Source of the DNA: Snodgrassella alvi wkB2
Lineage (GTDB): Bacteria > Pseudomonadota > Gammaproteobacteria > Burkholderiales > Neisseriaceae
Length of the DNA stretch: 64,000 nt
Assembly: GCF_000600005.1 (NCBI RefSeq)
Contig: NZ_CP007446.1
Span: 1,018,894-1,082,893, forward strand
Direction of reading: 5' to 3'
Shown: piece after piece, positions 28,686 through 37,451 of the stretch
Layout of the letters: every line of letters starts with the position of its first letter
Position numbering within the stretch: the stretch's first letter is position 1
The notes under the pieces: generated by a model
Told to the model about the DNA's origin: nothing
The model's input: only the letters and a program-made list of their open reading frames with translations
Database searches by the model: none
Position numbers and translations under genes: made by a program

Positions 28686-29135
28686 ATGTCTTTCTGGGCA
28701 AGTAATGCAAATGCTTTGCTGCTATTATTGTTTGTGGCTTTGGGTATTATCGGACATAACCCTTCTGTAACCATTTCTGCACTGATTATTTTGCTGGTGC
28801 AGCAAACGCCTTTGCTTAAATATGCACCTGTACTGGAAAAATACGGTGTGCAACTGGGTATTATGTTACTTATGATAGGGGTACTGGCTCCTTTAATTAC
28901 TGGTAAGGTTCAGCCTGCACAAATTGCAGCTCTGGTAACCAGTTGGAAAACCATGGCTGCAGTAGTGGTAGGTATAGTGGTGGCATGGTTGGGTGGACGC
29001 GGTGTTCATCTGATGCAGGTTAATCCGACCATTGTCACTGGTTTAATGATTGGCACCATTATTGGTGTGGCTTTTTTGCGCGGAATACCGGTCGGACCTC
29101 TGATTGCGGCAGGATTGTTATCACTGATTTTATAG
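28686..29135 (+). CDS. DUF441 (YeaL-type) membrane protein
   Basis: 149 residues. Four membrane segments and the family blocks IGHNPSVTISALIILLVQ, WLGGRGVHLM and GVAFLRGIPVGPLIAAGLLS match the UPF0756/YeaL family, function unknown. AGGGG stands 7 bases before the ATG at 28686, so that start is preferred over the ATG two codons earlier. It stands between DUF1841 and tRNA-Ser, a small core island between two accessory blocks. Confidence 0.9.
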   Translation: MSFWASNANALLLLLFVALGIIGHNPSVTISALIILLVQQTPLLKYAPVLEKYGVQLGIMLLMIGVLAPLITGKVQPAQIAALVTSWKTMAAVVVGIVVAWLGGRGVHLMQVNPTIVTGLMIGTIIGVAFLRGIPVGPLIAAGLLSLIL

Positions 29136-29154
29136 TAGCCGGATTGCGAAGTTC

Positions 29155-29183
29155 TTGCCAGAAAGATACGCTCTCGTTATAAT
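29155..29183 (+). promoter_or_regulatory. Promoter of tRNA-Ser
   Basis: TTGCCA (29155-29160), a 17-base spacer and TATAAT (29178-29183), 20 bases before the tRNA. Confidence 0.8.
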
Positions 29184-29203
29184 GCGCGCAATTCCATTCT
29201 CAC

Positions 29204-29294
29204 GGAGAGGTGGATGAGTGGTTGAAGTCGCACGCCTGGAAAGCGTGTATACGTGAATAGCGTATCGAGGGTTCGAATCCCTTCCTCTCCGCCA
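29204..29294 (+). tRNA. tRNA-Ser (anticodon GGA)
   Basis: A 91-nt class II tRNA with long variable arm: acceptor GGAGAGG / CCTCTCC, anticodon loop CTGGAAA with GGA, T-arm GGGTTCGAATCCC and an encoded GCCA end. Its 3' end faces the tail operon. Confidence 0.97.
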
Positions 29295-29305
29295 AATTAT
29301 GATTA

Positions 29306-29329
29306 AAAGCTGCGAATGCAGCTTTTTTT
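29306..29329 (+). terminator. Terminator of tRNA-Ser
   Basis: AAAGCTGC-GAAT-GCAGCTTT with a T-run, 12 bases after the tRNA. Confidence 0.85.
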
Positions 29330-29404
29330 ATAGCTGTTATTTAAAATGCTTTTGTCATTTTAATGTTTATACTTTTTTGTATATTCATATTCTGAATGTC
29401 ATCT

Positions 29405-29434
29405 TTGTTAAAGATGACAATTTGATTTTGTAAT
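29405..29434 (+). promoter_or_regulatory. Candidate promoter of the tail operon
   Basis: TTGTTA (29405-29410), an 18-base spacer and TGTAAT (29429-29434). Weak match, but the only reasonable pair between the tRNA terminator and the operon. Confidence 0.35.
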
Positions 29435-29496
29435 ATTTTATTGATTTTTTGCTGGCAGGTTTAAGCTGTAAACTGTTTAGTCGCAATATTTATTTC

Positions 29497-29526
29497 CCTC
29501 ACAATTTTGATTGTGAGGTTTTTTTT
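29497..29526 (+). terminator. Terminator in the leader of the tail operon
   Basis: CCTCACAAT-TTTG-ATTGTGAGG followed by eight T residues, ending 30 bases before the first tail gene. No gene ends between the tRNA-Ser terminator and this one, so it must terminate a short leader transcript. Confidence 0.85.
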
Positions 29527-29556
29527 GTGCCTGCCGGAATGTATGGAGAGTACTGG

Positions 29557-30063
29557 ATGAATTTAACCTGTTCTGTTTTAAATGATGTGCAGACACATCT
29601 TCAGCATGCATTGCCAAAATATTCAGTACAACTGATGCCTAATAGTTTAAAGAATTATCAGTTTGTTCATTCGCTGGGTACGGTCTTAATCGGTTATCAG
29701 CGCAGTAAATTTAAAAAGCCGCGCAGTACGGATCTGATTGTACAGGAGAGGCATTTGCAATTGCGTTTTACTGTTTTTGCACGTGCTTTGGATGGTGAAA
29801 ACGGTGTTCTGGATTTACTCGATTCTTTACGTCTGGCATTAGTGGGATTCCAGCCTGAACATTGCCAGCAAATCCGATTGTTGAGTGAGCGCTTTCTGGG
29901 TGAGGCCGACGGAGTCTGGCAATACCGGTTACGCGCTCGCACCGAGACACTTCAGGTGGAGCAGCGTCCGGTGATTAATCAGCAAAATTTGGTCAAGTCT
30001 ATACCAACTCGTGGTGAGATTAAGGCCAGAGCTATTTCACATTCTGTAATTTCGAAGGAGTAA
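29557..30063 (+). CDS. Gp37-like tail terminator-type protein
   Basis: 168 residues from the ATG at 29557 (GGAG 9 bases upstream); the frame runs 36 codons further back through the terminator, which is not coding. It resembles the Mu gp37-type family encoded directly before the sheath gene: an N-terminal helix MNLTCSVLNDVQTHLQHAL, then strands around TVLIGYQRSKF and QLRFTVFARALDG, and LLDSLRLALVGFQP. Proteins in this position usually cap or complete the tail tube. It opens the tail operon and is 8 bases from the sheath gene. Confidence 0.72.
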   Translation: MNLTCSVLNDVQTHLQHALPKYSVQLMPNSLKNYQFVHSLGTVLIGYQRSKFKKPRSTDLIVQERHLQLRFTVFARALDGENGVLDLLDSLRLALVGFQPEHCQQIRLLSERFLGEADGVWQYRLRARTETLQVEQRPVINQQNLVKSIPTRGEIKARAISHSVISKE

Positions 30064-30071
30064 AAATCATC

Positions 30072-31475
30072 ATGGCAGCAGCCTATTTGCATGGTGTTGA
30101 AACAATTCGTATTGATGGTGGCAGCAGTCCTGTCTATACCGTAGACGGGGCAATTACTGCAATTGTCGGTACCGGTATGTCTGGCCCGGTTAATGAGTTA
30201 ACTGTATGTCAGACTGTTAAAGATTTCAGTCAGTTCGGTTTGCTGACTGGTGCAGGTTTCACTTTACCTGATGCGGCCAATATCTGGACTCGTTATCAGT
30301 CTGGTGTTGCTTATGTAGTGAATGTACTGGATCCGGATAAACATAAAACGGTCGTTGATTCTGAGTTACTGGTTATTGACGGTGATACGCTGACTGCGAA
30401 AACAGCACATCCGGCTGTACAGGCAGGTTATACAGTTCTGGCTGGTAATCAGACATTATCAGAGGGTACTGACTATGCTTTGAATAATGAAACAGGTGAG
30501 CTGACTTTTGTTCAAATGCGTTCAGATGTATCTATTAGTTATACTTATCTTGATCCAAGTAAGGTAACTTCAAAGGATATTATCGGCGGTTACGAGGCAG
30601 CTACCGGTAAACGCAAAGGGATGGAGCTGCTTACGGAAGGTTTTACCCGGCTGGGAGCAGATGCAAAAATTATTATTGTGCCTCAGTTTGATGCGGAAGC
30701 GACTGTGGCGGCAGCTATGGTTACTCTGGCTGATAAGCTTGAAGCTATTGCCTATATTGCTGCACCGAAAGGAACAACGCTTACCCAGGCTGTTCAGGGG
30801 CGCGGTTCGCTCGGTAATATTAATTTCCAGACGTCTTCGGATCGGGCGCAATTATTTTATCCCTATGTTACCGGTACCAGTGGTGAGTTGGAAAGTCTGG
30901 CTACTCATGCAGCCGGTTTACGGATGCGAACTGATGTTGAACAGGGTTATTGGTTCAGTATTTCCAATCGTGAACTGTCCGGAGTAACGGGTATGGAGGT
31001 TTCGCTGACTGCACGTATTGATGATCCGCAGGCAGAAACCAATCGTCTGAATGAAAAGGGTATTACGACGGTATTTAACAGTTATGGTACTGGTTTCCGC
31101 TTATGGGGTAACCGTCTGGCCTGTTTCCCGACAGTAACACATATTAAAAACTTTGAAACTGCACAGCGTACCGGCGATTTGATTAATGAATCAATTCGCC
31201 GTGCTCAGTTACAGTATATTGATTTGCCGATTGATGATGCGCTGATTGACAGCCTTCTGGGTACGGTGCGCACCTATCTGGGTACGCTGAAGAGTATTGT
31301 TGGTTTTAGTGTCAGCCTGGATTATGACTATGATCTGGCTGATGCTTTCAGTAAAGGGCAGGTACCAATTAAGTATGACTATACGCCTAAACTGCCTGCA
31401 GAACGTATCACTAATACCAGTGTGATGACCCGTACTTATCTGGCTAATTTGATTAGTAACCAGTCTGCCGCTTAG
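30072..31475 (+). CDS. Contractile tail sheath protein
   Basis: 467 residues, a normal size for P2/Mu-type sheaths. It starts with HGVETIRIDGGSSPVYTVDGAITAIVGTG, the family N-terminal pattern, and ends with a C-terminal part that includes DDALIDSLLGTVRTYLGTLKS and SVMTRTYLANLI. The sheath wraps the tube and contracts to drive it through the target envelope. It is preceded by a GGAG site and followed after 9 bases by the tube gene. Confidence 0.95.
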   Translation: MAAAYLHGVETIRIDGGSSPVYTVDGAITAIVGTGMSGPVNELTVCQTVKDFSQFGLLTGAGFTLPDAANIWTRYQSGVAYVVNVLDPDKHKTVVDSELLVIDGDTLTAKTAHPAVQAGYTVLAGNQTLSEGTDYALNNETGELTFVQMRSDVSISYTYLDPSKVTSKDIIGGYEAATGKRKGMELLTEGFTRLGADAKIIIVPQFDAEATVAAAMVTLADKLEAIAYIAAPKGTTLTQAVQGRGSLGNINFQTSSDRAQLFYPYVTGTSGELESLATHAAGLRMRTDVEQGYWFSISNRELSGVTGMEVSLTARIDDPQAETNRLNEKGITTVFNSYGTGFRLWGNRLACFPTVTHIKNFETAQRTGDLINESIRRAQLQYIDLPIDDALIDSLLGTVRTYLGTLKSIVGFSVSLDYDYDLADAFSKGQVPIKYDYTPKLPAERITNTSVMTRTYLANLISNQSAA

Positions 31476-31484
31476 GAAACAGTT

Positions 31485-32000
31485 ATGACAGAATTTAATG
31501 CAATTTATAATGCCAATGTTTATGTTAATGGTAATAGTCAGTTAGGCCGTGCCAGTCAGTTTAAATTACCGGATATTTCTGTTGGTCAGACAGAAACTAA
31601 AGGTCTGGGTCTGGTAGGTTCAGTAAAACTGCCTAGCGGGATTGAGGCACTGGAAGGGGAAATCACCTGGAATAGCTTTTATCCGGATGTGTTTACAAAA
31701 GTATATAACCCTTTCAAAGCTTGTCAGCTAATGGTTCGGGCCAATGTACAGGCATTTAATGCTTCCGGACTTGCAGCTGAGGTTCCGATGGTTGTGACGG
31801 TAATGGCAACTTTCAGCAAAAATCCGTTGGGAACTTATAAACCGAAAGAAAAAGCTGAATTCGCCAGCACTTTTCAGGCTACCGAAATTCATCAGACAGT
31901 AGCTGGTCGTGAAGTGTTGTATTACAACGCATTTACCAATCAGTACCGGGTAAATGGTGTGGATATGCTGGCGCAGATGCGTGCAAATATTGGTATGTAA
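31485..32000 (+). CDS. Major tail tube protein
   Basis: 171 residues, typical of P2 FII-type tube proteins. Family blocks: FNAIYNANVYVNGNSQLGRA at the start, LPSGIEALEGEITWNSFYPD in the middle and HQTVAGREVLYYNAF near the end (VNGVDMLAQMRANIG). It forms the inner tube. A terminator follows directly (32028-32058), so sheath and tube form the first transcription segment of the operon. Confidence 0.95.
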   Translation: MTEFNAIYNANVYVNGNSQLGRASQFKLPDISVGQTETKGLGLVGSVKLPSGIEALEGEITWNSFYPDVFTKVYNPFKACQLMVRANVQAFNASGLAAEVPMVVTVMATFSKNPLGTYKPKEKAEFASTFQATEIHQTVAGREVLYYNAFTNQYRVNGVDMLAQMRANIGM

Positions 32001-32027
32001 TTTTTATTTGTATTGATGTATTTGAAT

Positions 32028-32058
32028 GCTCACTCTGATTACCGGAGTGAGCTTTTTT
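32028..32058 (+). terminator. Internal terminator after the tube gene
   Basis: The 8-base arms GCTCACTC and GAGTGAGC have a 9-base loop and are followed by T6. It lies inside the tail operon, 28 bases after the tube stop, and may reduce transcription of the lower-copy parts. Confidence 0.85.
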
Positions 32059-32121
32059 ATGGTTGAAGTATTTTTATATGCTGAATTGATTCAGTAATTA
32101 TTGATTAGTCGAGGAATAAAT

Positions 32122-32406
32122 ATGGCACAAACTGAAGCGCAAAATCTGCAAGAACAATTGGGTACAGGCAAAGTAATTAAACTGGCTGAACCACTGCAAA
32201 CACCAAGTGGTGCGATAACGGAGCTGACATTGCGCCGGGTACGGGTTAAAGATTTTAAACGTGCTGCAGAACAGTATCCTGATAATGCAGTATTACAGGA
32301 AGCTCAGTGTCTGGCTATGGCATCTGGTCTGCAAAGTGAAGATTTTGATGAGTTGTCATGGGAGGACTACACGCAGGTGCGTCAGTTTTGTCTGGGTACT
32401 CACTGA
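32122..32406 (+). CDS. Tail assembly chaperone
   Basis: 94 residues from the ATG at 32122, preceded by CGAGGAATAAAT. It fits the Mu gp41/P2 E-type chaperone family: VIKLAEPLQTPSGAITELTLRRVRVKDFKRA and a helical C-terminus. Such proteins wrap the tape measure before tube assembly, and a ribosomal frameshift near the end normally adds a C-terminal extension. Here a second frame with the expected extension lies directly downstream (see 32390-32554). Confidence 0.82.
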   Translation: MAQTEAQNLQEQLGTGKVIKLAEPLQTPSGAITELTLRRVRVKDFKRAAEQYPDNAVLQEAQCLAMASGLQSEDFDELSWEDYTQVRQFCLGTH

Positions 32407-32554
32407 TTGGGATAGTTTTTATCAGGCAGCTGCGGATTTAGCGTGGTGGTTTGGTTTTTCTCCGGCAGATATTGATGAAATGTCTCTGGAGGAAATTTTG
32501 CAATGGCAGCAACAGGCTAACCGGCAGATTAAAGCCAAATACAGCAAACTATAA
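32390..32554 (+). CDS. GpE-like frameshift extension of the tail chaperone
   Basis: Frame offset by +1 (equally -2) from the chaperone, with coding content WDSFYQAAADLAWWFGFSPADIDEMSLEEILQW and a short basic tail. This is the GpE-type sequence that follows the chaperone in P2- and Mu-like tails. No start codon with a ribosome site is visible near the segment, so expression by programmed frameshift near 32380-32406 is likely. The exact slip site is not clear. Start coordinate is approximate. Confidence 0.65.
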   Translation, partial: VWVLTDWDSFYQAAADLAWWFGFSPADIDEMSLEEILQWQQQANRQIKAKYSKL

Positions 32555-32720
32555 CTGGTTGCTGTCTGAAGTAACTGTGCTGTTAACTTGTTGTAAGCTT
32601 ATAAGCGTGGTTATGAAGCGATAATAAGTTGACAGTCACAGTAATCGAAACAACAAATAATATAAATAAGTAGATTCCAATACAGTTTAGGTAATTGGAG
32701 AAAAATATATTGGTGCCGTT

Positions 32721-35246
32721 ATGGATAATGGATTCGTTTCTGATTTTGGTGAGGTGCACCGTTCTGTAAAGGCTTTTGGCTTTGCTATCAGTACAGCGAC
32801 ACGGCATGTTGAGGAGATGGGGAAAGCTTTACAAGGTTTACATGGACAAATTCGCTCTATTGATAGTTTTTCAGTAGCGACGGCTAAAGCGGGTAATGCT
32901 CAGGATAAATTAACTCAGGCAATTGAAAGACAAAATAAGGTTCTGGAGCAGCGCACTAAAATCGGTAGTGAATTAAGCAAAACTAAGAGCACGCTGCAAG
33001 CTTTGATGAAACCAGCTGAAAAGTCTGTAAAAATTTATATGGAGCGTGAAACATCTGAAACCGGGCTGAAGCAGGCTATGATGCAAAATGATGGCAGATT
33101 AGGCGGATTTGATCAGATTAATGCCCGAACAGCACAGCTAAGCCTTGAGCAGCGGGGAAATAAAAATGATTTTACCAGTCTTGCCACTAATATGAAGATG
33201 GCTAATATGTCTGATGATTCACTACTTCAGGGAGGTATGAAGTCAATAGCCAGTTTTAATGCATTATTCGGTAAAAAAATTGAGGATATTTCTGTTGCCA
33301 AAGGGCTGATGCAAACTTATAAGCTGAAAGATACTGAATTATCAGCCGGTCTGGACGCTGTACAGAAAATGGCTTATTCGACCGGAATGAGTTTGGAAGA
33401 TATAGAAAAATTTCAAAGTGCTATGGCTTTTCCTCTGCAAAGACTTCATCTGACCGGTTTACAGAATCAGCAAAAAATATATGCTTTAGAAGGTATGGCA
33501 ATACAAGGCGGTATCAGTAAAGCTGCGGCCGCAGATGGGATGGAAGAATTTCTGAATAAGCTGGCGCAGGGACCTAAAGCTATGCATCTGGCTACGTCAG
33601 CTATGAATGCGGAAATGCGCCAGATGATGCAGAAATCCGGTGTAAAGTTTGATTTATTTAATAAAGACGGTTCACTTAAAGACATGCGTATGGTTATTAG
33701 TGAGCTGGAAACGAATTTTAAAGCTGTTAAAACTAAGTATGGTGAACGCGCTGCACTGAATATGATGGATGCTGTGTTTGGCGGGAAGGGCGGACAAGTT
33801 GCTTCAGCCGCTGCTAAAGGTGGTCATACCGGTTATCAGACCATGCAAACTAAAATAAATCAGCAGCCTTCTCTTGATCAGCGAGCAGAACTGCAGACAA
33901 ATACGCTGGCTGTCAGTATGGAAAATCTGCAAGATTCGGTTGCTGAAGTCGGGAATGCTTTTGGTGCTATTCTGGCACCGGAGATTAATACTTTCGCTCA
34001 GGTGGCTAAAGATGTGCTGCTTAATACTGTATTGCCTTTTATTCAGAAACATCCAACGCTGATTAAATCTGTAGTGGCTTTTGGTATTGGAATGGCAGGC
34101 TTACGGATGGTATTACTGACTGTTCGTTATGCGATTACTATGGTTACCGGTCCGCTGGCTGTTCTGCGTACTATTTTTGCCCGTTTTCAGGTGGCACGTG
34201 AGCTTAAGCAAAGTGGTTCTGTATTTAAGCGTCTTCGAACTGCAATTTCCTCAGTAGGAAAATCTGCAGGTTCATTGCGTCAGAAACTGATGTCTTTTGG
34301 CAGTAAGCTGTCCGGCATTGAAAAAAAGTTTACTGTTTTTAGTAAAGGTCGTGCTGCATTAGGTTTATTGAAAAAAGCATTTGGTGCAATTGGTCGTGCA
34401 GCAATGGCTCCCATCAAAAAAATTGTGCAGTCTTTTGGTCTGATTTCTAAGGCGGTGAAACCTCTGTTTTCGGTTTTTTCGAATTTGGGGAAGGGGTTTA
34501 GTGTTTTAGGTAAAGGCAGGTTTGTACTTAATTTGCTGCGTCAGGGAATTATGGCAGTAGGCCGGGCTTTCTTGATGTCACCGATAGGCTGGGTTGCGCT
34601 GGCCATTGGTATGGCCGCCTTATTGATTTATAAATATTGGCAGCCAATCAAGAAATTCTTTATTGGTTTATGGGATACGGTTAAGACCAAATTTGAAGCC
34701 GGTATGAATTTTTTCAGAGAATTACCTGCTAAATTCAGTGAATTCGGGCGCAATATTATTGATAGTCTGGTCCGAAGCTTTACTGAAGGTATCAGTAAAG
34801 CTGTTAATGCTGTAGGTGAGTTTGCCAGTAAAATTATTAATAAGGCTAAATCAGTATTGGGTATTAACTCCCCCAGCCGGGTATTTAAAAGTATCGGCAG
34901 CTCGCTGATGGAGGGAATGCATCTGGGAGTTGATCTCGGGGCGGATAAACCTGTTTCGGCGATAGGTCAGGTAGCTGAGCGTTTACAGCAGAAATTTAAA
35001 GCCGGTTCCGGAAAGCTGACTGCACAGTTAAATGAAAAAATGCAGCTAAATGCAGCAGAGTTTGCACAGAACCGTTATCCGGCCGGACATGATTCAAGTG
35101 CTGTAACCATTAATTTTAATCCAACAATTCAGGTTAATGGTAATGCTGACCGTTCAGTCATTCAGCAGGCGCTTGCACTGAGCCAGCGTGAATTTGAACA
35201 GATGTACCGGCGCATGATGCAGGCAAAAGAGTTGAGGAGTTACTGA
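32721..35246 (+). CDS. Tail tape measure protein
   Basis: 841 residues. It sets the tail length. The N-terminal coiled-coil part is followed by a TP901-type tape-measure core (about 130-380: TGMSLEDIEKFQSAMAF, AALNMMDAVFGGKGGQVAS). Hydrophobic segments lie near 440-475 and 610-640 (SPIGWVALAIGMAALLIY), and the C-terminal part ends with INKAKSVLGINSPSRVFKSI, a frequent tape-measure tail motif. The ribosome site is far (GGAG 22 bases before the ATG). The next gene overlaps by one base. Confidence 0.93.
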   Translation: MDNGFVSDFGEVHRSVKAFGFAISTATRHVEEMGKALQGLHGQIRSIDSFSVATAKAGNAQDKLTQAIERQNKVLEQRTKIGSELSKTKSTLQALMKPAEKSVKIYMERETSETGLKQAMMQNDGRLGGFDQINARTAQLSLEQRGNKNDFTSLATNMKMANMSDDSLLQGGMKSIASFNALFGKKIEDISVAKGLMQTYKLKDTELSAGLDAVQKMAYSTGMSLEDIEKFQSAMAFPLQRLHLTGLQNQQKIYALEGMAIQGGISKAAAADGMEEFLNKLAQGPKAMHLATSAMNAEMRQMMQKSGVKFDLFNKDGSLKDMRMVISELETNFKAVKTKYGERAALNMMDAVFGGKGGQVASAAAKGGHTGYQTMQTKINQQPSLDQRAELQTNTLAVSMENLQDSVAEVGNAFGAILAPEINTFAQVAKDVLLNTVLPFIQKHPTLIKSVVAFGIGMAGLRMVLLTVRYAITMVTGPLAVLRTIFARFQVARELKQSGSVFKRLRTAISSVGKSAGSLRQKLMSFGSKLSGIEKKFTVFSKGRAALGLLKKAFGAIGRAAMAPIKKIVQSFGLISKAVKPLFSVFSNLGKGFSVLGKGRFVLNLLRQGIMAVGRAFLMSPIGWVALAIGMAALLIYKYWQPIKKFFIGLWDTVKTKFEAGMNFFRELPAKFSEFGRNIIDSLVRSFTEGISKAVNAVGEFASKIINKAKSVLGINSPSRVFKSIGSSLMEGMHLGVDLGADKPVSAIGQVAERLQQKFKAGSGKLTAQLNEKMQLNAAEFAQNRYPAGHDSSAVTINFNPTIQVNGNADRSVIQQALALSQREFEQMYRRMMQAKELRSY

Positions 35247-36142
35247 TGTATGCAATGCTAGGGGATATTCGCTTTGAACTGCTGGATAGTTTCACCAGTT
35301 ATGAAGAAACGCACAGTGCTGTTTTTGCCAAACATGATGTACTGGCCGGGCGACCGCGGCTGCAGGCTACCGGTAATGATTTGACTACGATACGTTTTGG
35401 TATGCTGCTGCATTGGAAACTGGCTAATCCGGATAATGCCTATAATGCGCTGATCAGTGCTAAAGAAGCACAGCAGGCGCTGGCGCTGGTGTTCGGTTCC
35501 GGGCGGTTTGCGGGCTGGTTTGTGATACAGCAATTAAGCAGTACAACTCTGATCCAGGATGCTAAAGGACGTACGGCGGCGCGCGAAATTAGCGTTGAAT
35601 TGCTTGAATTTGTTGGTGATCCTAATAATCCGTTACCAACACCGGGAATCATGACCGGACAGAATCCGCTGCTTGCTCTTTTACCGGAGTCGGTTAAAGG
35701 CGCGGTTAATAAAGTTTCCGCAGCGGTTCAGACTGGTGTGCGTATTTATCATTCTGTTGAACAGAATATTACTGATATTCAGAACCTGATTACGCGCGCG
35801 CGTACTGTTCAGCATAATACTGCCGGCTGGATGGGGTTGATTGCAGATGTATTGTCTATAGGTGGTCAGACTCTGGATAAACTGAATACTTTACCTGAGA
35901 TTGGTGCATGGTTCGGAAATCTGGCCGGAGCAGCAGATTTTCTGTCTTACATGGGTCAGGCAGCCTGTCAGCTGCAAACATGTATTAATTTAATACAAAC
36001 CGGTTACGATAGCGGAGAGTGGGGCGACTGGCTGAATACCAGTGAACAAGTATTAGCAACGGTAGAAGACAGTATTGGAAATGCAACTGCAGGTACCCAG
36101 TCATTGACGGCGTGGCTGGCAGCAAGAAAAGATGAGGTCTGA
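35246..36142 (+). CDS. P2 GpU-like tail protein with C-terminal extension
   Basis: 298 residues. The first about 130 residues match the GpU family (MLGDIRFELLDSFTSYEETHSAVFAKHDVLAGRPRLQATG), which binds the tail end. The rest (about 140-298) is an extra helical part not present in P2 GpU. The start overlaps the tape measure stop (TGATG). The order U-X-D that follows is the P2 order. The extension could contact the tape measure or baseplate hub; that is inference. Confidence 0.82.
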   Translation: MYAMLGDIRFELLDSFTSYEETHSAVFAKHDVLAGRPRLQATGNDLTTIRFGMLLHWKLANPDNAYNALISAKEAQQALALVFGSGRFAGWFVIQQLSSTTLIQDAKGRTAAREISVELLEFVGDPNNPLPTPGIMTGQNPLLALLPESVKGAVNKVSAAVQTGVRIYHSVEQNITDIQNLITRARTVQHNTAGWMGLIADVLSIGGQTLDKLNTLPEIGAWFGNLAGAADFLSYMGQAACQLQTCINLIQTGYDSGEWGDWLNTSEQVLATVEDSIGNATAGTQSLTAWLAARKDEV

Positions 36143-36144
36143 TT

Positions 36145-36366
36145 ATGGTTGATTCAGTCTTGCAATATCAAACCAGTGAAGGGGATCGCTGGGATTTGAT
36201 TGCACATAAATACTATGGTGATGCCACGATGATTGACAGGCTGATTGCGGCCAACCCGCATTTAGCGCTGGCTGAACAATTTACGGCAAATCTGACTGTA
36301 CTGATTCCGGTTATCCGGTCTGATACTCATGCTGCTCAGGAGGATATGCCACCATGGATGCGGTAA
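36145..36366 (+). CDS. Tail protein X (LysM-like)
   Basis: 73 residues, the usual size of P2 GpX. LysM-type pattern EGDRWDLIAHKYYGDATMIDRLIAANPHL and a conserved ending TVLIPV. It probably binds the hub or spike complex. It overlaps the next gene by 13 bases. Confidence 0.88.
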   Translation: MVDSVLQYQTSEGDRWDLIAHKYYGDATMIDRLIAANPHLALAEQFTANLTVLIPVIRSDTHAAQEDMPPWMR

Positions 36367-37451
36367 ATATGTTAAAAGGATTATCCGGCTTAAGCAAAAC
36401 ACATCCGGTTACTATGCCGGATTTCACTATCGAATACGAAAAAAAAGACATTACATTAGCAATTAAGCCTTATCTTATCAGCATTAGTTATACGGATTAT
36501 CTGGGCGAGCAATCAGATGAGCTGTCTGTGTCGTTTGAAGATACAGATGGCAGATGGTTGCGTAACTGGTATCCTGAACAGGGTGATTTGCTGTCGTTTT
36601 CACTAGGTGATCAGTTTACCAGTCTGGTGAATCTTGGTAATTTTGAGATTGCGGATATCGATTATGCATTTAAACCAAATGTGATTACTCTGAAAGCGCT
36701 TTCTACTGGAATTACTTCGGCCAGCCGGACTTTACAGCCTAAGGCGTATGAAAAAACCACTCTGGAAAAAATTGTACAGACAGTAGCCGCACGATTACAA
36801 CTGGTGGTTAAAAATCCGATTGCCAGGCTGGAAATTGAACGTATCACACAGTATCAGGAAAGTGATGTTGAATTTCTGGCGCGACTAGCAAAACAGTTTG
36901 GCTATACTTTTAAAATTGTTGATAAGACTCTGGCTTTTATTGCTAATACGGAATTAACTGCACAGAAACCGGTACTGGTGTTGCTGCCAGAAGATATTGA
37001 GTCAGCCAGTTTTCGCGATCAGATCAAAGGTGTTCCTAATGAAGTTGTTGCTTCCGGCTACGACCCTAAGGCTAAACAAGTACGTACGGTTAAGCGTAAA
37101 GGACAGCCGTTACGCCCGCAAAGTAAACAGGGTGCAAGCGGTGACAGGTTAAAAATTGTGGCTAATAAAGGGGAATCACAGCAGCAATTAGCTGCACGTG
37201 CAGATGCTGCATTGGCCGATGCACGCAAGTGTCAGGTAACCGGTAGTCTGGATCTTTTTGGCAATGTCAAGCTGGTAGCCGGTCAGATTATTCGTCTGAG
37301 CGGTTATGGCAAAATGTCGGGAAATTACCAGATTAAGCAGGCAAGCCATAATTTGAGCCGCAGTTCAGGTTATGTAACGTCTTTGGAAATAAATATGATT
37401 GAATATATTGCTGATGACGCAGATGGTGATACGCATGCAGAAACTGTATGA
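36354..37451 (+). CDS. Baseplate hub protein, P2 late control protein D type
   Basis: 365 residues. It belongs to the VgrG/gp27-like fold family (P2 GpD): conserved segments KPYLISISYTDYLGEQSDELSVSFED, QYQESDVEFLARLAKQFGYTFKI (about 168-190) and the C-terminal QIIRLSGYGKMSGNYQIKQASH. It forms the hub under the tube. It overlaps the gene before by 13 bases and the one after by 17 bases, so translation is coupled. Confidence 0.9.
   Translation: MDAVNMLKGLSGLSKTHPVTMPDFTIEYEKKDITLAIKPYLISISYTDYLGEQSDELSVSFEDTDGRWLRNWYPEQGDLLSFSLGDQFTSLVNLGNFEIADIDYAFKPNVITLKALSTGITSASRTLQPKAYEKTTLEKIVQTVAARLQLVVKNPIARLEIERITQYQESDVEFLARLAKQFGYTFKIVDKTLAFIANTELTAQKPVLVLLPEDIESASFRDQIKGVPNEVVASGYDPKAKQVRTVKRKGQPLRPQSKQGASGDRLKIVANKGESQQQLAARADAALADARKCQVTGSLDLFGNVKLVAGQIIRLSGYGKMSGNYQIKQASHNLSRSSGYVTSLEINMIEYIADDADGDTHAETV

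Noticed and set aside
29449-29556. An N-terminal extension of the first tail protein from the start at 29449
   Set aside because: It would translate through the terminator hairpin; a good ribosome site precedes the ATG at 29557.
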